In this document: in pieces, positions 1 through 12,679 of the stretch | Position numbering within the stretch: the first letter of the stretch is position 1 | Layout: the number at the start of each line of letters is the position of its first letter | Assembly: GCA_026545225.1 (NCBI GenBank) | Contig: CM048849.1 | Location: 30,018,336-30,082,335 of the forward strand | Length of the DNA: 64,000 nt | Reading direction: 5' to 3' | DNA from: Cornus controversa | Lineage: Eukaryota; Streptophyta; Magnoliopsida; Cornales; Cornaceae | Notes under the pieces: generated by a model | Databases searched by the model: none | What the model was told of the DNA's origin: nothing | The model's input: only the letters and a program-made list of their open reading frames with translations | Program-made: the position numbers and the translations under genes

Positions 1-365
1 ATGTGAGTTGATTATTTTTTTTTCAAAGTACCACTCGCCCTTGAATTGAGATCGACTCCTTCACTGAATATAAATGATATATACGTAATTTATAACTCAC
101 AATCCACCTGATGAACCATAAAACTATATATACATATCTTAATATACAAACCTGTAAATTGGTGACCCGAATTTTGATTCGGTGTTGCGATTCAATTATT
201 AGACTTTGCTTTAAGAATATTTTTTTTAATCCATTTTTGTCTTGCGAATCGTGGACCCAGATTCTAGTCTCTATTATAACTAGGTCAGTATTTTTTTTTA
301 TTATTGTGTTTAAGGTTTGTCGATGTATTTGTTGTAATGCCAAAGTTTATCTTGAAATCTTACAG

Positions 366-1875
366 GTGAAAGTGGACTATCATTCCGAGTACCTCGTTTC
401 AATATCAGGGTACTGTGGGTCATATGGACAATATCTTGTTGTGAAATCTCTTACATTACACAGCAATATAAAGCAATATGGACCATATGGTATCCAAGAA
501 GGAACTCCTTTTATAACTCCGTTAACTGCTGGTAAGATTGTTGGCTTCTTTGGAAGGTCAGGTGATCGTTTAGATTCGATTGGAGTATATGTTAAGCCAT
601 TCCCAACTACAATATCTGTTGGTCCATTTGGATCGAGCGGTGGAGAGCAGTGGGATGACGGAACCTACGGCACTGTGAGGAAAATAAATATATACTCCAA
701 ATGGCTAATTAATTCCATCCAAGGTGATTATGATGATTCTGATGGAAAGCTAGTATCGGGAAAAAAGCATGGTAGTGACCGCGGAGAACCAAAGACGGTA
801 ATATATATATATATATATAAGCAATCTGATTTTCAAATCTGCTGCTCATGCACATATTTATTTGATTTTGTATTGGTCTCGTCTCTCATGTTTTATGAAA
901 ACAAGTTAGCTAGGCAACATAACACTAAAAAAAATCATAAATAAATAAATAATATGGGCAGTACCAGTGGTCCCCATGGTATTGAATATGAGTCATCTGA
1001 TACAAAAAGCCATAGTTAGTTAAGGTTAGTTTGGTAGGAAAGAAATAGAAGGAGAAGAAAATAAAGGTGATGGAGGGATATGATTTTGTGTGTTTGGTAT
1101 AAAATTTTTAATAGAAATAGAAGAAAATGGAATGATTTAGAGGGATAAATTAAGAATGAATAGTAACTTTTATTATCCTTTCAAAAATAGAAAGAAATGG
1201 AAGGAAGAGAAGGAAATGCTATATTTTATAATGAAACTTTGTTCTTATTTTGATAAAAGTTATAATTTATTCTTTTAAATATAAAAGGGTATAATGTTAA
1301 ATTTTTAAAATTATTTTCTTTCCTTTCTTTTTCCAAACATGATAACTATCTTTTCATTTATTTTCCTTTACTAGTCAACTAAACACGATAAAAGTTTAAC
1401 ACTATCTTTTTCTTTCATTTCTTTTCTTTTCTCTCATTAGTAATGTTATCTTTTTTTTTTCCATTCTATCAAATATAGCCTTAAAATTTGTCATTTAATA
1501 CATTAAAAAAATAACTAAAAAAATTTCTTTTTTGTTGAAGATTTTAATACTAATAAAGCTTTCATTTATGCACATACATTGCCATGCAATATACTGATCC
1601 TTTTTTTCCAATATAACTTAATGTAGGTCGAATTAGAGTCGGATGAATTTTTACTTTCAATTTGGGGGTCCTACGGACAAGTAGGTAAGAGGGTTGCTAT
1701 TCGGTCGCTTGGATTTGAAAGCAACAAAAGAAAACATGGACCGTTTGGCATGGAGGAAGGAGAGAAGTTTGAATTCCCATCCACTAACACTAGTGGCAAG
1801 ATCATTGGATTCCATGGAAGGTCTCACTTGTGTCATACTTCAATTGGAGCATATCTTGCACCATTTCCCAACTAA
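366..1875 (+). CDS. Jacalin-related lectin, 3' part (two exons visible)
   Basis: Carbohydrate-binding lectin of the jacalin (beta-prism) family, probably cytoplasmic and mannose-type. Exon 366-797 follows an AG acceptor at 364-365. It encodes the second half of one jacalin domain (SGYCGSYGQ, then GRSGDRLDSIGVYVKPFP, the usual sugar-loop and C-terminal strand) and the first half of the next (GPFGSSGGEQWDDG). A GT donor lies at 798, and exon 1627-1875 completes the second domain and ends in TAA. Both junctions are phase 0 and fall at the same place in the domain, so each exon spans a domain boundary. Earlier exons and the start codon lie left of the window; bases 1-365 read as intron. In the last domain the loop is GRSHLCHTSIGAY, so the Asp of the usual GxxxD sugar site is missing and this domain may not bind sugar. 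The annotation rests on family resemblance and splice logic. Confidence 0.8.
1020..1484. mobile_element. MITE-like inverted-repeat element in lectin intron
   Basis: The ends are imperfect inverted repeats: the left starts TTAAGGTTAGTTTGGTAGG and the reverse complement of the right starts TTAAGGCTATATTTGATAG. The body is purine-rich on the left and pyrimidine-rich on the right, as expected for a foldback. No convincing target-site duplication was found and it has no coding capacity. It lies wholly inside the lectin intron 798-1626. Classification to a superfamily is not possible by eye. Confidence 0.35.
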
Positions 1876-1965
1876 AACTTAACTGCATTTGCATAACTAA
1901 AAAAATTATGATCTCTATTTGGTTTAAATATATGATTTGATTAATTACCTTTAGAAAATACATGT

Positions 1966-2206
1966 ATATCTATACTATCTATAAAAGTGCAAACCTTTTT
2001 GGTTTTTTTCTATACAATTTTCACAATTTTTTAATCCAAAGTGGAATTAATTATTAAACTCCAGCTAGCTTACCCTCCTAATTATATATATCTATACCAT
2101 CTATAAAAGTGCAAGCCTTTTTCGTTTTTTTCTATACAATTTTCACAATTTTTTAATCAAAAGTGGAATTAATTATTAAACTCGAGCTATCTTACCCTCC
2201 TAATTA
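1966..2206. repeat. Tandem duplication, two ~122-bp units
   Basis: Two near-identical units follow each other, each running from CTATAAAAGTGCAA to TTACCCTCCTAATTA. The motif starts at 1979 and again at 2101, a 122-bp period. It lies about 90 bp downstream of the lectin stop codon. The rest of 1876-2638 shows no gene. Confidence 0.85.
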
Positions 2207-2638
2207 GAACATTTCATCTCCCTCTACAAAAACTGCTTTTATATTAGTTTGAATTTATTGTGTCATCAATGTGCTATGCATTTGTATTGATAGTGAGACT
2301 CTTATTCTTACCATTTAATGTGAGCTAGAGGAGGGGAATGGGTTTAAATTTGAGATGATAGATGGTTAAGGATTTGAAGGGATGATATTTATACAATTTT
2401 ATATTTATATTTTTATTTATTTTAACAGTTACATTACACCTATTAACTTGCCCATCTTAGGATTAGATCATCCGTTTTAAACTTTAATCTTAGTATCAAT
2501 GGCACAGTTCGATTGGATGCTAGCAATTTGGACTTCTTGTTTGGTGATGTGCTTCGGGGAATGGATTATTAATTTTAAGTGTTAATGTAAATTATAATTT
2601 TATATTTTTCCTTGAAAATTAATTGTGATATTTTTTTT

Positions 2639-2767
2639 AGGTGTATTATAATTTTATTTTTTTATTTTTTTTATGATTTTCAAGATCGATTGATCCACAA
2701 TATTTATTTAAAAACTAACTTTAATAAATTTACAATTTTACATCACCAATGCATCAAGCAAGTAAAT
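2639..2767. repeat. Left copy of ~130-bp direct repeat flanking a copia fragment
   Basis: This segment (GGTGTATTATAATTTT ... GCATCAAGCAAGTAAATT) recurs with few changes at 5845-5972, on the other side of the retrotransposon fragment. The copies are far longer than the 5-bp target duplication of a Ty1-copia insertion. Confidence 0.85.
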
Positions 2768-2823
2768 TCCAGATCTTTGTCAAAAGTCTTCTAGTTCTGA
2801 TGCTGCTTGTAATTCTTTCTTAG

Positions 2824-5605
2824 CTTTGTCTATTGAGACGTTATGGCATTATCGTCTAAGACATCCTTCTTGTGTAATCTCTCAGCATACAGATAAGACT
2901 CATGTTTTCAATTTTAGAAGTAATAAAAAGTTTCTTTATAATGTTTGTCCTCTTGCAAAGCAAAAGACGTTTGGCTTTTACTTCTAATAACAACTTTTTA
3001 GCATTGCCTTTTGATCTTATTCATGTTGACATATGGGGCCCTTTTCGGGTTATGTCCAATGAAGGTGTTAGATATTTTATAACCATTGTTGATGATGCCT
3101 CGAGATATACTTGGGTTTTCTTTTGCATACCAAAGCTGACGTTCAGAAGGTGATTCCAAATTTTTTTTATAATGATTGAGACACAAGATGAGAAGCATAT
3201 AAAAGGGGTTCGTTCAGATAATGCTAAGGAGTTAGATCTTGCTCAATTTTATAATTCTAAAGGAGTTATACACTATCGATCTTGCGTTGAGAGGCCACAG
3301 CAAAACTCGATTGTTGAGCGTAAACATCAGCATTTGTTAAACATAGCTCGTGCTCTTTTGTTCCAATCAGGTATTCCTCTATTCTATTGGAGTGATACTG
3401 CTTTAACTGCTGCTCACCTTATGAATAGACTGTCATCTCCTATTTTGAATTCAAAAACTCCTTTTGAAGTGTAGAATCACAAGTGTCCTTCTTATAGTCA
3501 CTTTGTTGAGTAAACGAGAAAATTTTTCACCTAGATCTCGGGCTTGTATCCTCATTGGTTATCCTTTTGGGATGAAAGCATATAAGCTTCTAGATTTAGA
3601 GAGTAACAAGACTTTTGCATCTAGTGATGTTGTGTTTCATGAGACATTTTTTCCTCTGGCTGTTAAGAGTTCCTCTACAGATATTAGTTCTTTGTTTCCA
3701 AGCAGTGTTCTTCCTTTACCTGTTCTTGATAATATTTCACCTCACTCTGAGATTCATGCAGTTCCTAAGCCTATAGAACCTGATGTTCCTACAATTTTAG
3801 CTCATTCTATAGATACTTCTGCTGTTGTTTCTACTAGATCACAGCGCATTGTTAAAAAGCCTAGCTATTTACAGGCCTATCATTGTGGTTCTTTATTGCA
3901 TAATTCTCTTGAAACTCATTATTTGATTCAACATCCTCTTTCAAATTTTCTCTGATATGACAAACTTAAAGGAGGATTTAAAGCTGATGTTATGTCCATC
4001 TCTAGCACATCTGAACCTGTTTATTTTTCACAAGCTTCTGGTATTCCTGAGTGGGATAAAGCTATGGCTGATGAGTTACAGGCATTAGAGCTTAACAATA
4101 CATGGTCCATTGTCTCCTTACCTGCTGGACATCACACTGTGGGATGTAAGTGGGTATATAAAGTCAAGTTTCGAGCATATGGGACTGTAGAAAGACAGAA
4201 AGCTAGACTCTTTGCCAAAGGATATACCCAACAAGAGGGAGTTGATTTCTTTGACACATTTGCTCCTGTAGCAAAGCTTGTTACCGTGAAGCTTTTGTTT
4301 GTTTTAGCTTCCATTCATGGTTGGTCTTTACATCAGTTGGATGTTAATAATGTAATTCTCCCCGATGATCTATTAGAGGAAGTTTATATGACTATTCCTT
4401 AAGGGTATAGTCCTCATGAGGAGAAACAATTACCTATTAATGTTGTTTGTAAGCTTAACAAGTCATTATATGGTTTAAAACAAGCATCAAGGCACGTATG
4501 CTAAGTTTTCTAGCGTTTTGATTGAAGAAGGATTTCATCAGTCTGCAACTGATCATTCATTGTTTATCAAGAGTACAGGGTCAAATTTCATGGCAGTACT
4601 TGTTTATGTTGACAACATTATTATAGCCAGTAGTGATAACATGTCTGTATAAGACTTGAAGTACAGAATTAATGCTAGATTCAAGTTGAAAGATCTTGGA
4701 ACTTTGCGATTTTTCCTTGGTTTAGAAGTGGGAAGAACAGAAAAAGGCATTTCTGTATCATAAAGGCCTTATGCTTTGCAACTATTGGCTGACACAGGGT
4801 ACTTAGGACATAAACCAACTATTACACCTATGAACCAAATTTGAAGTTAAGCCAAGATGAAGGGGAATTACTAGCAGATGCTTCACTTTATAGGAGGTTA
4901 ATTGGCAAGTTATTGTATCTCACAATCACTAGGCCAGATCTGTCTTCTGGAGTTAACAGGCTTAGTCAATTCTTGGCTCAACTGAGACTTCCTCATTTCA
5001 AGGCTGTGCAAAGAGTTTTGCAGTATGTGAAAAGTACTCCTAGACATGGTCTTTTCTTCCCTTCAAAGACTAAAATAGAGCTAAGAGCTTATGCTGAGAC
5101 TGATTTGTCTACAACAACTGAAGTTCAATCCAAGGTATTTTCAGATGCTGATTGGGCTAGTTGTCCCGACACTAGATGTTCCATATCAGGTTATTGTGTA
5201 TTTTTAGGTGACTCATTGATCTCCTGGAAGTCCAAGAAACAGGCCACAGCTTCACGATCTTCAACAGAGGCTGAATATAGATCAATGGCTAAGACTACCT
5301 ATGAGTTAACTTGGATGTTGTCCCTGTTGAAAGAGCTTGGGGTAAGTCATTCTAGGCCTGCCTTATTGCATTGTGATAATTAAGCTGCCCTACACATTGC
5401 AGCGAATCATGTTTTTCATGAGTGAACTTAACACATAGAGATAGATTGCCATTTAGTTCGTGACAAAATTCAAGCAAGAATTTTGAAGACCTTACATGTT
5501 TCTACTCGGAATCAATTAGCTGATATATTTACCAAAGCTCTTCATCCTTGTCATTTCAAAGACTTAATGGACAAGATGGGATTAGTTAATATCTACTATC
5601 CATCT
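2824..5605 (+). pseudogene. Copia pol remnant (integrase, RT, RNase H)
   Basis: Recognisable in order: the pre-integrase motif LWHYRLRHPS (near 2842); the integrase core with first Asp in HVDIWGP (about 3025), second Asp in RSDNAKE, and Glu in NSIVERKHQ; the reverse transcriptase start WDKAMADELQALELNNTW (about 4052) and AKGYTQQEGVDFFDTFAPV; the catalytic region, which reads YVDN instead of YVDD near 4605; and RNase H motifs SDADWASCPDTR and SSTEAEYRSMA, ending near 5380 and followed by tail codons to about 5605. Frameshifts and stops (for example near 3150, 3472, 4400, 4500 and 4660) break it into pieces. The mutated RT box and missing gag mean no activity. Confidence 0.85.
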
Positions 5606-5615
5606 TGAGGGGGAG

Positions 5616-5844
5616 TGTTAAGACAAAGCTTATTTCATGAGGTGTTAAGACAGAGCTTATTTCAAGAGTCTTCTGTTATTAGTTGTTAGAAACCATTTTA
5701 TTAGTTTGTTATGCCAGCTGGTACAGTTGTATATTAGCTGGAGTCTAGGTGACTTGTTTCTATTAGTTTAGGCTTCTTGTATATAAGAGCCAACTTGTAA
5801 CATTTTTCTCTCTCAATGAGATTGTTTTCTTCTCTTTTGTATTA
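5616..5844 (+). repeat. Partial 3' LTR of the copia remnant
   Basis: It starts TGTTAAGACA right after the polypurine tract. The first ~27 bp are tandemly duplicated (TGTTAAGACAAAGCTTATTTCA, then a close copy 27 bp later). It contains a TATA-like stretch (TTGTATATAAGAGCC near 5777). No terminal CA precedes the flanking repeat, so the 3' end is probably truncated. Confidence 0.65.
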
Positions 5845-5972
5845 AGGTGTATTATAATTTTTTTATTATTTTTTTTATGATTTTCAAGATTGATTGATCC
5901 ACAATATTTATTTAAAAACTAACTTCAATAAATTTACAATTTTACATCACCATTGCATCAAGCAAGTAAATT
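5845..5972. repeat. Right copy of ~130-bp direct repeat flanking the copia fragment
   Basis: Matches 2639-2767 over its length with a few substitutions and small indels in the poly-T run. After the shared end (AAGTAAATT) the right copy continues into TTTCACAATTTATC, likely the original uninterrupted locus. Confidence 0.85.
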
Positions 5973-6026
5973 TTTCACAATTTATCAAAAATAATAATTA
6001 ACCACGTGCATTTCTTTTAAAACTGT

Positions 6027-6480
6027 TTTAAATGGTAATCACATCCTATAATTATACACACATTTATACTACCCAGTTATTTTTATTAAATTCTAATATA
6101 TATATATATATACAGAGAGAGAGAGAGACAATTGTTAAGAAACTTTTCCTCTTTCTTGAAAAAAAGAATAAAACTCTCACTAAACTTTTATTTTTCTCCT
6201 TAACGGTAGATCATGTTCCATTATTATATAAGCTGCACACATCCATATTATATCTACAATTTTTTTTTCTATACATTTTTCTTTTCTTTTCTTTTTTTAT
6301 CAAATGACTACCATTCAATTAAATTAAAATTGTATTAAATGACAATCACATCCTATAATTATACACGCATTTATACTACCCATTTATTTTAATTAAACTC
6401 TAATTATTAATTTATAAATATATACATACACACACACAATTGTTAAGATATTTTCCTCTTTCTTAAAAAAAAAAAAACCT
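6027..6480. repeat. Two diverged copies of a ~150-bp unit, ~305 bp apart
   Basis: The motif ATCACATCCTATAATTATACAC ... ACAATTGTTAAGA ... TTTTCCTCTTTCTT occurs at about 6040-6160 and again at about 6345-6465. The AT/AC/AG microsatellites inside differ between copies. No coding signal is present. Confidence 0.7.
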
Positions 6481-7059
6481 ATAATTATACACACTGTGTG
6501 AATAGTTAAGCTTTGCTTGTGGATCCTTTCTTGTCGACTCTCTATTACCACTCTTACAAGTTAAATCATTGACTGGGTTAGGTGAGGGAGCCACAATATC
6601 TTATGCATGTTTGGGAATGTGTCGGTACCATGACATTTATACGTTATTTAATTATGATTATTATAATGAAGTAGTCAAAACAATGACACCCACATCAACT
6701 AAAGTGCATCAATGGTAGACATGAGACACGATCACTTGTTCTAAGAAGTCACCTGAAAAGGTTAATGAAAGAGAACTTTCCATCAAGATATTATCTTCTT
6801 TAGTTTCATTGTACGTCATAGAAGGTTTCTCAAACAATGGCAGTAGAATTCACCACCCTTAGAATGGTAGATATCAGAAATGAAGAACTATTTAACTGTA
6901 AAGTGGGTATGCATATGCAGGCAAAATCAAAATTTAAGTATAAGTTTCCAATCAGCATGCTTAAAAAATATGGCCATGAAGAGGATCATCCTTAGGAAAA
7001 AAAACCTGGAGTGCATTGCTATAATTACAACAATTTGAAACTCTTCAATGGCATTGTTA

Positions 7060-7835
7060 TAACGGCGCTACGCATTAGAATGCAAAAAAAGGCAGATCGA
7101 CCAAGGTCGGGGAAAACCCTTCCTTAAAAGCCAGCCAAGGTCGGCCCCTTAGAGACCAACTAGGGCTGGCCCTAGCCTAGGCCGGGCCTTAGAGACTGGC
7201 CAAAGCCGGCCTGTACAGACCAGCCAAAGCCAGCCCCTTAGAGACCGGCCAAGGCCGGCCACCAATGCTGGCCAGAGCCAATCCCCAGAGGCAACTAAAA
7301 CCATATGTTCTGAAGCCCACTAGTTGGTTAGGGGTGGAGCCCGGGATCCAAGGTGGAGATTAGGCAAAATTTTGTGGGCTAGGGGTCCATTTTTACAGCC
7401 CAGCGGGTTAATAAAAGTGTTTTTAAGGTTTGACAAGCAGCCCTAATGAATAGGGGGCATCTTATGGGGTGTTTGACTCAAATTATAAGTCAGGTGACAT
7501 GAGTAATTGTGATTTGTATAACGTGGGTGAGAGATAAACTTTGACCAGGACATTTTTATATTTAGATAAGCCTGGGGAACTAAAGAGCCCGTCTTCTACT
7601 AGGACACGTTTTCATTTAACCGCTATAAATACAGAGACAATCCATATACCAAGTGCGCAATTAATATCCTCTGAGAGCCATTATAGCTTAAAAAGTATTT
7701 TCGATATCTAACTTGAGCATCAGAGTGTAATCGGTCGGCATCACGTTGGTGCCTTCTTTGTTACCCTTTGTTTGTCTGTTGGTGTTTGACTCGGATCACG
7801 AGTTGTTTTGTGCTTCATCATTAATTATATAAGAG
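7060..7835 (+). mobile_element. Probable Ty3-gypsy LTR remnant
   Basis: Contains a GC-rich array (7090-7280), a CTATAAATACAGAG promoter-like box near 7623, and downstream a stretch (ACTTGAGCATCAGAGTG ... CGGTCGGCATCACG) of the type found at the R-U5 end of many plant gypsy LTRs. No PBS, PPT or target duplication could be fixed, so the boundaries are approximate. The preceding interval 6490-7060 and the following 7836-8557 show no gene; a poly-C run sits at 8249-8262. Confidence 0.4.
7095..7280. repeat. GGCC-rich short tandem array
   Basis: Repeated units built on CCTTAGAGACCGGCCAAGG and GGCCGGCC, about 40 bp each and diverged, form a GC island in an AT-rich background. Probably part of an LTR. 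Confidence 0.6.
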
Positions 7836-8699
7836 ACTATTGCTAAAAACTATGCTTGTAAATCATAATATAACATTTATTTGATTGTGTGCTTTTTCAA
7901 ACGAAAAAGAGATCCTAATTCAATAAGAAGATTTGATTAGTTTAAGATAAAATTTTAACAATTATGTTTTGAGCTAATTTAAATTGTAATAGATTGTTGA
8001 TTTACAGAAGTAATATATAAGCGAAATGTTGGTTGTCTTTAAAAGTGACACGAAGTAAAAATAATTATTGTAATAATGTTATACGATAAGAGGAAATGAT
8101 TGAAGAATTTACTCAGTAATGCAAAAAACCCAATTTCATGAATTTATTTGAATACTAATCTTATAATATAACTGATTTGTCGATACAATTCCACCTTAAT
8201 TATTATGGTAATTTTTTAAAAATATATTTTATTATTATTCAAGCCCCTCCCCCCCCCCCCCCAAAGTATGAGGATTTCAAAGAATGGATTAGAGAAATGC
8301 ACGTTAAATGCACCTATAATGGTGTTCAATTACCATAATTTCTGAAAATTTGATTATTAGATGGTATTCAAATAAAAATCTTATTTCCTTTCTCTACAAA
8401 ACCTTGGCACAAATCTAAGCTACGATCTTCTGGTAAAGATCCAATGAAAAAGAAAGAAAAAGAACAAAAAATGGATTTTTTTGTTTTAAGAGTTTGGGAA
8501 ATGGCAACCGACCTTCCTTTTGGTTCTCCTTGAAAATGATATTTTTCTGGCTATGTCACTAGTGTGAGATATAAAATTGTAATTGGCATATTTCGGTGAT
8601 CAAAACTTGAATGATTGAGTTGTAATTTTTGTATTATTTTATGTAATCGATCGTCGACAACTTCGAGCTGATACTCAAGTGCATGGAAGCTGATAAATC

Positions 8700-11600
8700 C
8701 ACTACAAGAAATTTGATTTTTTCCCACGTAATATTTCGGAGTAAAAAGTCAAAATTTCGTAGCAAAAACTCTTTTGCAACGAAATATTTTCGTAGCACCA
8801 ACCGTTGCAATATGTGGCGTCTCTAATTGTAAATTTCGACGAAATCATGTTTCGTGGCAAATTATGGGATAATAGCGACGAAAATATTTCGTCGCAATAC
8901 CTATTATTTACTACGCTAAAATTTCATGGGTAATATAATTATTTGCTACGATAATATTCCGTCGCTAATTCTTATTATTTCCCACGAAATAATATTCCGT
9001 TGGAAATAAATGTATTTGCTACAATAATTTTTCGTCACTAATTCTTATTACTTCCCACGAAATAGTATTCCGTTGGAAATAAATGTATTTGCTACGATAA
9101 CATTCCGTCACTAATTCTTATTATTTCCCACAAAATAGTATTCCGTTGAAAATAAATGTATTTGTTACGAAATTTATTTCGTCGCAAATTAGTAATTACT
9201 ACGAAATAAAGCGTCGAAAATTAGTTTTTACTACGAAAAAAAACCGTAGCAAATTATAATTATTTTTTTAAAAAAAAATATAAAACAGTGATTATATAAT
9301 TTATATAATCACTGTTTTATATTTTTTTTCTTTTTTTTTCAAGTACCACTAATATCAAGAAAGCTCATTATAATACTATAATATATATATATATATAACA
9401 TTTCCTGTTATTTAATTTTCAAAGCATGACCATAACAAGAGTCAAAATTAACAACAAAAATAATGTTGATGCCATATTCCTAACAAGCATGCTACAAGTT
9501 CTGCCTATGCACCATTACATATATATACCCAAAGCATATTAATTACATACATTCCATTACAAAAGAAAGACTATTAATTACAACCAAAACAACTTCATTA
9601 CAAATAGCCATGGCATATGCATATCACTAACATGCTTGATTAGAGCAACATAAGATGGTAATGAAGCAATTGGAGGCATTTGTGCGTGATCAAAAATTCC
9701 TTGTGTATATGGCATTTCAAAAAGTAACTTCATTCTGGTCCAACCTACAAAAAGTACTAAAAAATCATCACACACACATAATCAAGTTATTTCTTCACAT
9801 GATTCTAGCAACATTATAATCAACAAATTATTTTAGAGTTGAGAACTTACTAAAATGAGTTTTATATCTTGTGAAGAAGTTAAGGCAACATAAAAAAAGA
9901 GTAAACTCCTGAGGGAGAAGCCACACTCGAAGCGGAGAATAAACTCCTGAAATTTAAACAAAATAAAAGTAATTTATACATTAAGAATCGATAGAAACTA
10001 GCATTTTTTTTCCTTGGTTTCTATATCTTTTTCTTTTTGCTATGTTTCTCTCTATATCTTTCTCATGACGATGACTTTAAAGATATATACAAGGCATTGA
10101 TGTCTCCTACTTCAGCTGCCTCCTTGATCAACCTCAACATATATATAGCTAGTAGGAGAGTGATACATTTTATTAGGCATGGTGACCAAATGGCCGGGTA
10201 TATATATATATATATTAGATAGTGTCGATGCTGTGAATATATAAATTTCTGAATTAAACAAAATAAGAGAAATATATCTATATAGATATATGAGTGTATC
10301 ATCTCACAGAAAGAATCATTTCTTTCCCTTCGATTCTGTATCTTTTTCTTTTGGATATATTCCATATATTTGTCACCTATCTTTGCATACACATTTCTTT
10401 CTCATGCCATTCACGAGATCACCTTTGTGGCGGTGATGATAATGGGTGATGTCTAAAGTACAAAAATTAAATACTAAAAATTTCAAGAGTTGAATTTTAA
10501 GTTATAATTGTAAACTGAAAATTTGTTCCATATGTGCTTGTTTAAGTGATATTTAAATTGCATTCATCAAACACGCTTAGATTGATTTATACTCAAATAG
10601 GTTATAAAATATTACTCTAAAACTGGTGGTGATTAGTCTCCCATTTTTTTTTCATGTCTTGTGATAATTAAGGAAATACATATAAGTGATCACATGTAGT
10701 TTACATGTAATTTTTCATATAACATCTATACTTTGAGTTAATAAGGAGCTGTCTGGCAACTTTTTTTTTTTGTATTATTATTATAAAATTGGTGAAAAAC
10801 AAAAATAAGTGGCCCGTGAAAACACATTTAGCAGCGTTTGTTATGTTTTGCACAATACCACATATGCTCCTAAAAAATCCTAAATCTGGAAGCAAAAAAA
10901 AAAAAAAACAAATTGTATCCACTAATTTTTGCCATCGCAGATGAACAATTGTAGCAAGGAAATTCTAGATTAACTAGTATAATATATATACCTACAAAAA
11001 AAATTGCTTCTAGCAACCAGAGAAAATACATAATAATCATCAAAGAAAAAGCAATACCATCAAAGAACACAAACTCACAATAAAAACCAATTCGGCGAAA
11101 CATAAGACTATATGCAAAATTGATTCTCAAACATTGAAACCAAACAATTCAAATCAAACCATAGATGAACATTTAATTAAAACCAAACAATTCAAATCAA
11201 ACAATACATCTGACAACAAGTTGTCGAATAGAAGTATGAGAAATAAAGTATGAATATGATTATTAATTGAGCTAATTTTCTCACTTTCGGAAACCAAAAC
11301 AACATGAAACATATAATTGAGAAGTTTATTTTATTTCCTTCATTTCTTCCAATTTCTCATCAACCAAACAAATAGTTCAAAAATTAATCAAGTTTATACT
11401 TTTTCAGAAAATTGAGCCAATAGAAAATGGCCTAATTTCAAATAACGGATATCTGAAACTATTTTTTGTATTCAAAATTTCTGAAATTTGTTTCCTAGTA
11501 ACTAAAAACACAACAAAACAACAACGTAGAACAAATCATAAATATTTTTTTCTTCACATTAACCAACCATAAATTGATGTCTCAATACATAATCCTCAAT

Positions 11601-11829
11601 AATACACATGCACAGATCTATCATATAGATATTACACACACATGCACAGATCTATTATACACATATTACACACACGCATATGCAGAATGCACATATCTGT
11701 CTAAAACTAAATTTCTATCAGAATAAATTTCATACAAAATTATAAAAAGTAAAAATACCTGAAAGTCACCGATCTCGTCAAAGCCACTGCTCCGATCTCG
11801 CCAAAGCCATCGTCACCGTCCTCCCATGC

Positions 11830-11883
<54 letters not shown>

Positions 11884-12114
11884 TAAACACAAAATACAGA
11901 TCGACAGTCGTGAGTTGGGAATTAGGATGAAGAGAGAGGAGTGCGGGCCGTGTGGCTAGGGTTGAGAGTAATTGAGCGGTTAAAGAATATATATAGATGG
12001 GCTTTCAGAACATGGGCTTAGGTTTGAGCTATGTTAATTCTCTTGGGCTCGGTCCATTTATATTAAAAAAGTTTGGTAATGATTTGGTTGGGCCTGCTAA
12101 TGATTTTTATAAGC

Positions 12115-12158
<44 letters not shown>

Positions 12159-12679
12159 CCTGTATATTTAAATAGAAAAAAAAAATAGAGTATTTACTAC
12201 GGATTTAGTGTTTCGTAGCAAATACCCTAGTATTTACTACGATTTTTTTTTCGTGGTAAATATGAAAGGTATTTTCCACGGATTTTTTTTCTGTAGCAAA
12301 TACCTTTCTATTTACTACAAAATTGAATTCGTAGTAATAGGTATTTTACTACGAATTTAATTTTTTGTAATAAATACCTTACTATTTACTACGAAATTAA
12401 GTTTCCGTAGTAAATAATTTAGTATTTCCTACGCATTTAGTTTTCCATAGTAGATAATATATTATTTGCTACGAAATAAATTTCGTCGAAAAAGGGTATT
12501 TACTACGAAATCAAGTTTCCGTGGAAAATACCCTAGTATTTACTACGAAATTTTTTCCGTGGTAAATACGAAGAGTATTTTTCACGAATTTTATTTTTCG
12601 TAGCAAATACCTTACTATTTACTACGAAATTGAAACCGTGGTAAATGGTCCGTGGGAAAAAACCTGTTTTCTTGTAGTG
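8700..12679. mobile_element. Non-autonomous CACTA (En/Spm-type) element
   Basis: Terminal inverted repeats are CACTACAAGAAA at 8700 and, inverted, ending TTCTTGTAGTG at 12679. The 3-bp target duplication ATC lies at 8697-8699 and 12680-12682. Two other copies of the same LTR (near 40390 and 46899) show the empty site with a single ATC, confirming the insertion point. Subterminal arrays of short motifs (TACTACGAAAT, TTCGTAGCAAAT) fill 8730-9250 and 12190-12670 in both orientations, the usual transposase-binding pattern. No transposase domain was recognised in the interior; it is mostly AT-rich with a GA microsatellite at 11832-11875 and a TA run at 12118-12156. Confidence 0.92.
9268..9333. repeat. 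Near-perfect palindrome (hairpin) inside the CACTA element
   Basis: ATATAAAACAGTGATTATATAA is followed immediately by its reverse complement, extended by A-rich and T-rich arms, giving arms of about 29 nt with almost no loop. It sits just inside the left subterminal array. Confidence 0.8.

Larger units (their letters stand above)
2768..5844 (+). mobile_element. Degenerate Ty1-copia retrotransposon, 5'-truncated
   Basis: The element lacks its 5' LTR, PBS and gag. It starts directly in the GAG-pre-integrase region and continues through integrase, reverse transcriptase and RNase H to a polypurine tract (TTGAGGGGGAG, about 5605-5615) and a partial 3' LTR. The left edge joins host-like flank directly. 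The right edge ends without the usual CA dinucleotide just before a second copy of the flank. It is non-functional. Confidence 0.85.

Noticed and set aside
4590-4630. Functional copia reverse transcriptase
   Set aside because: The catalytic box reads YVDN instead of YVDD and the frame is broken on both sides.
9578-9775. Minus-strand frame inside the first CACTA element as a possible transposase piece
   Set aside because: No residues that I can match to an En/Spm transposase; too short to support.
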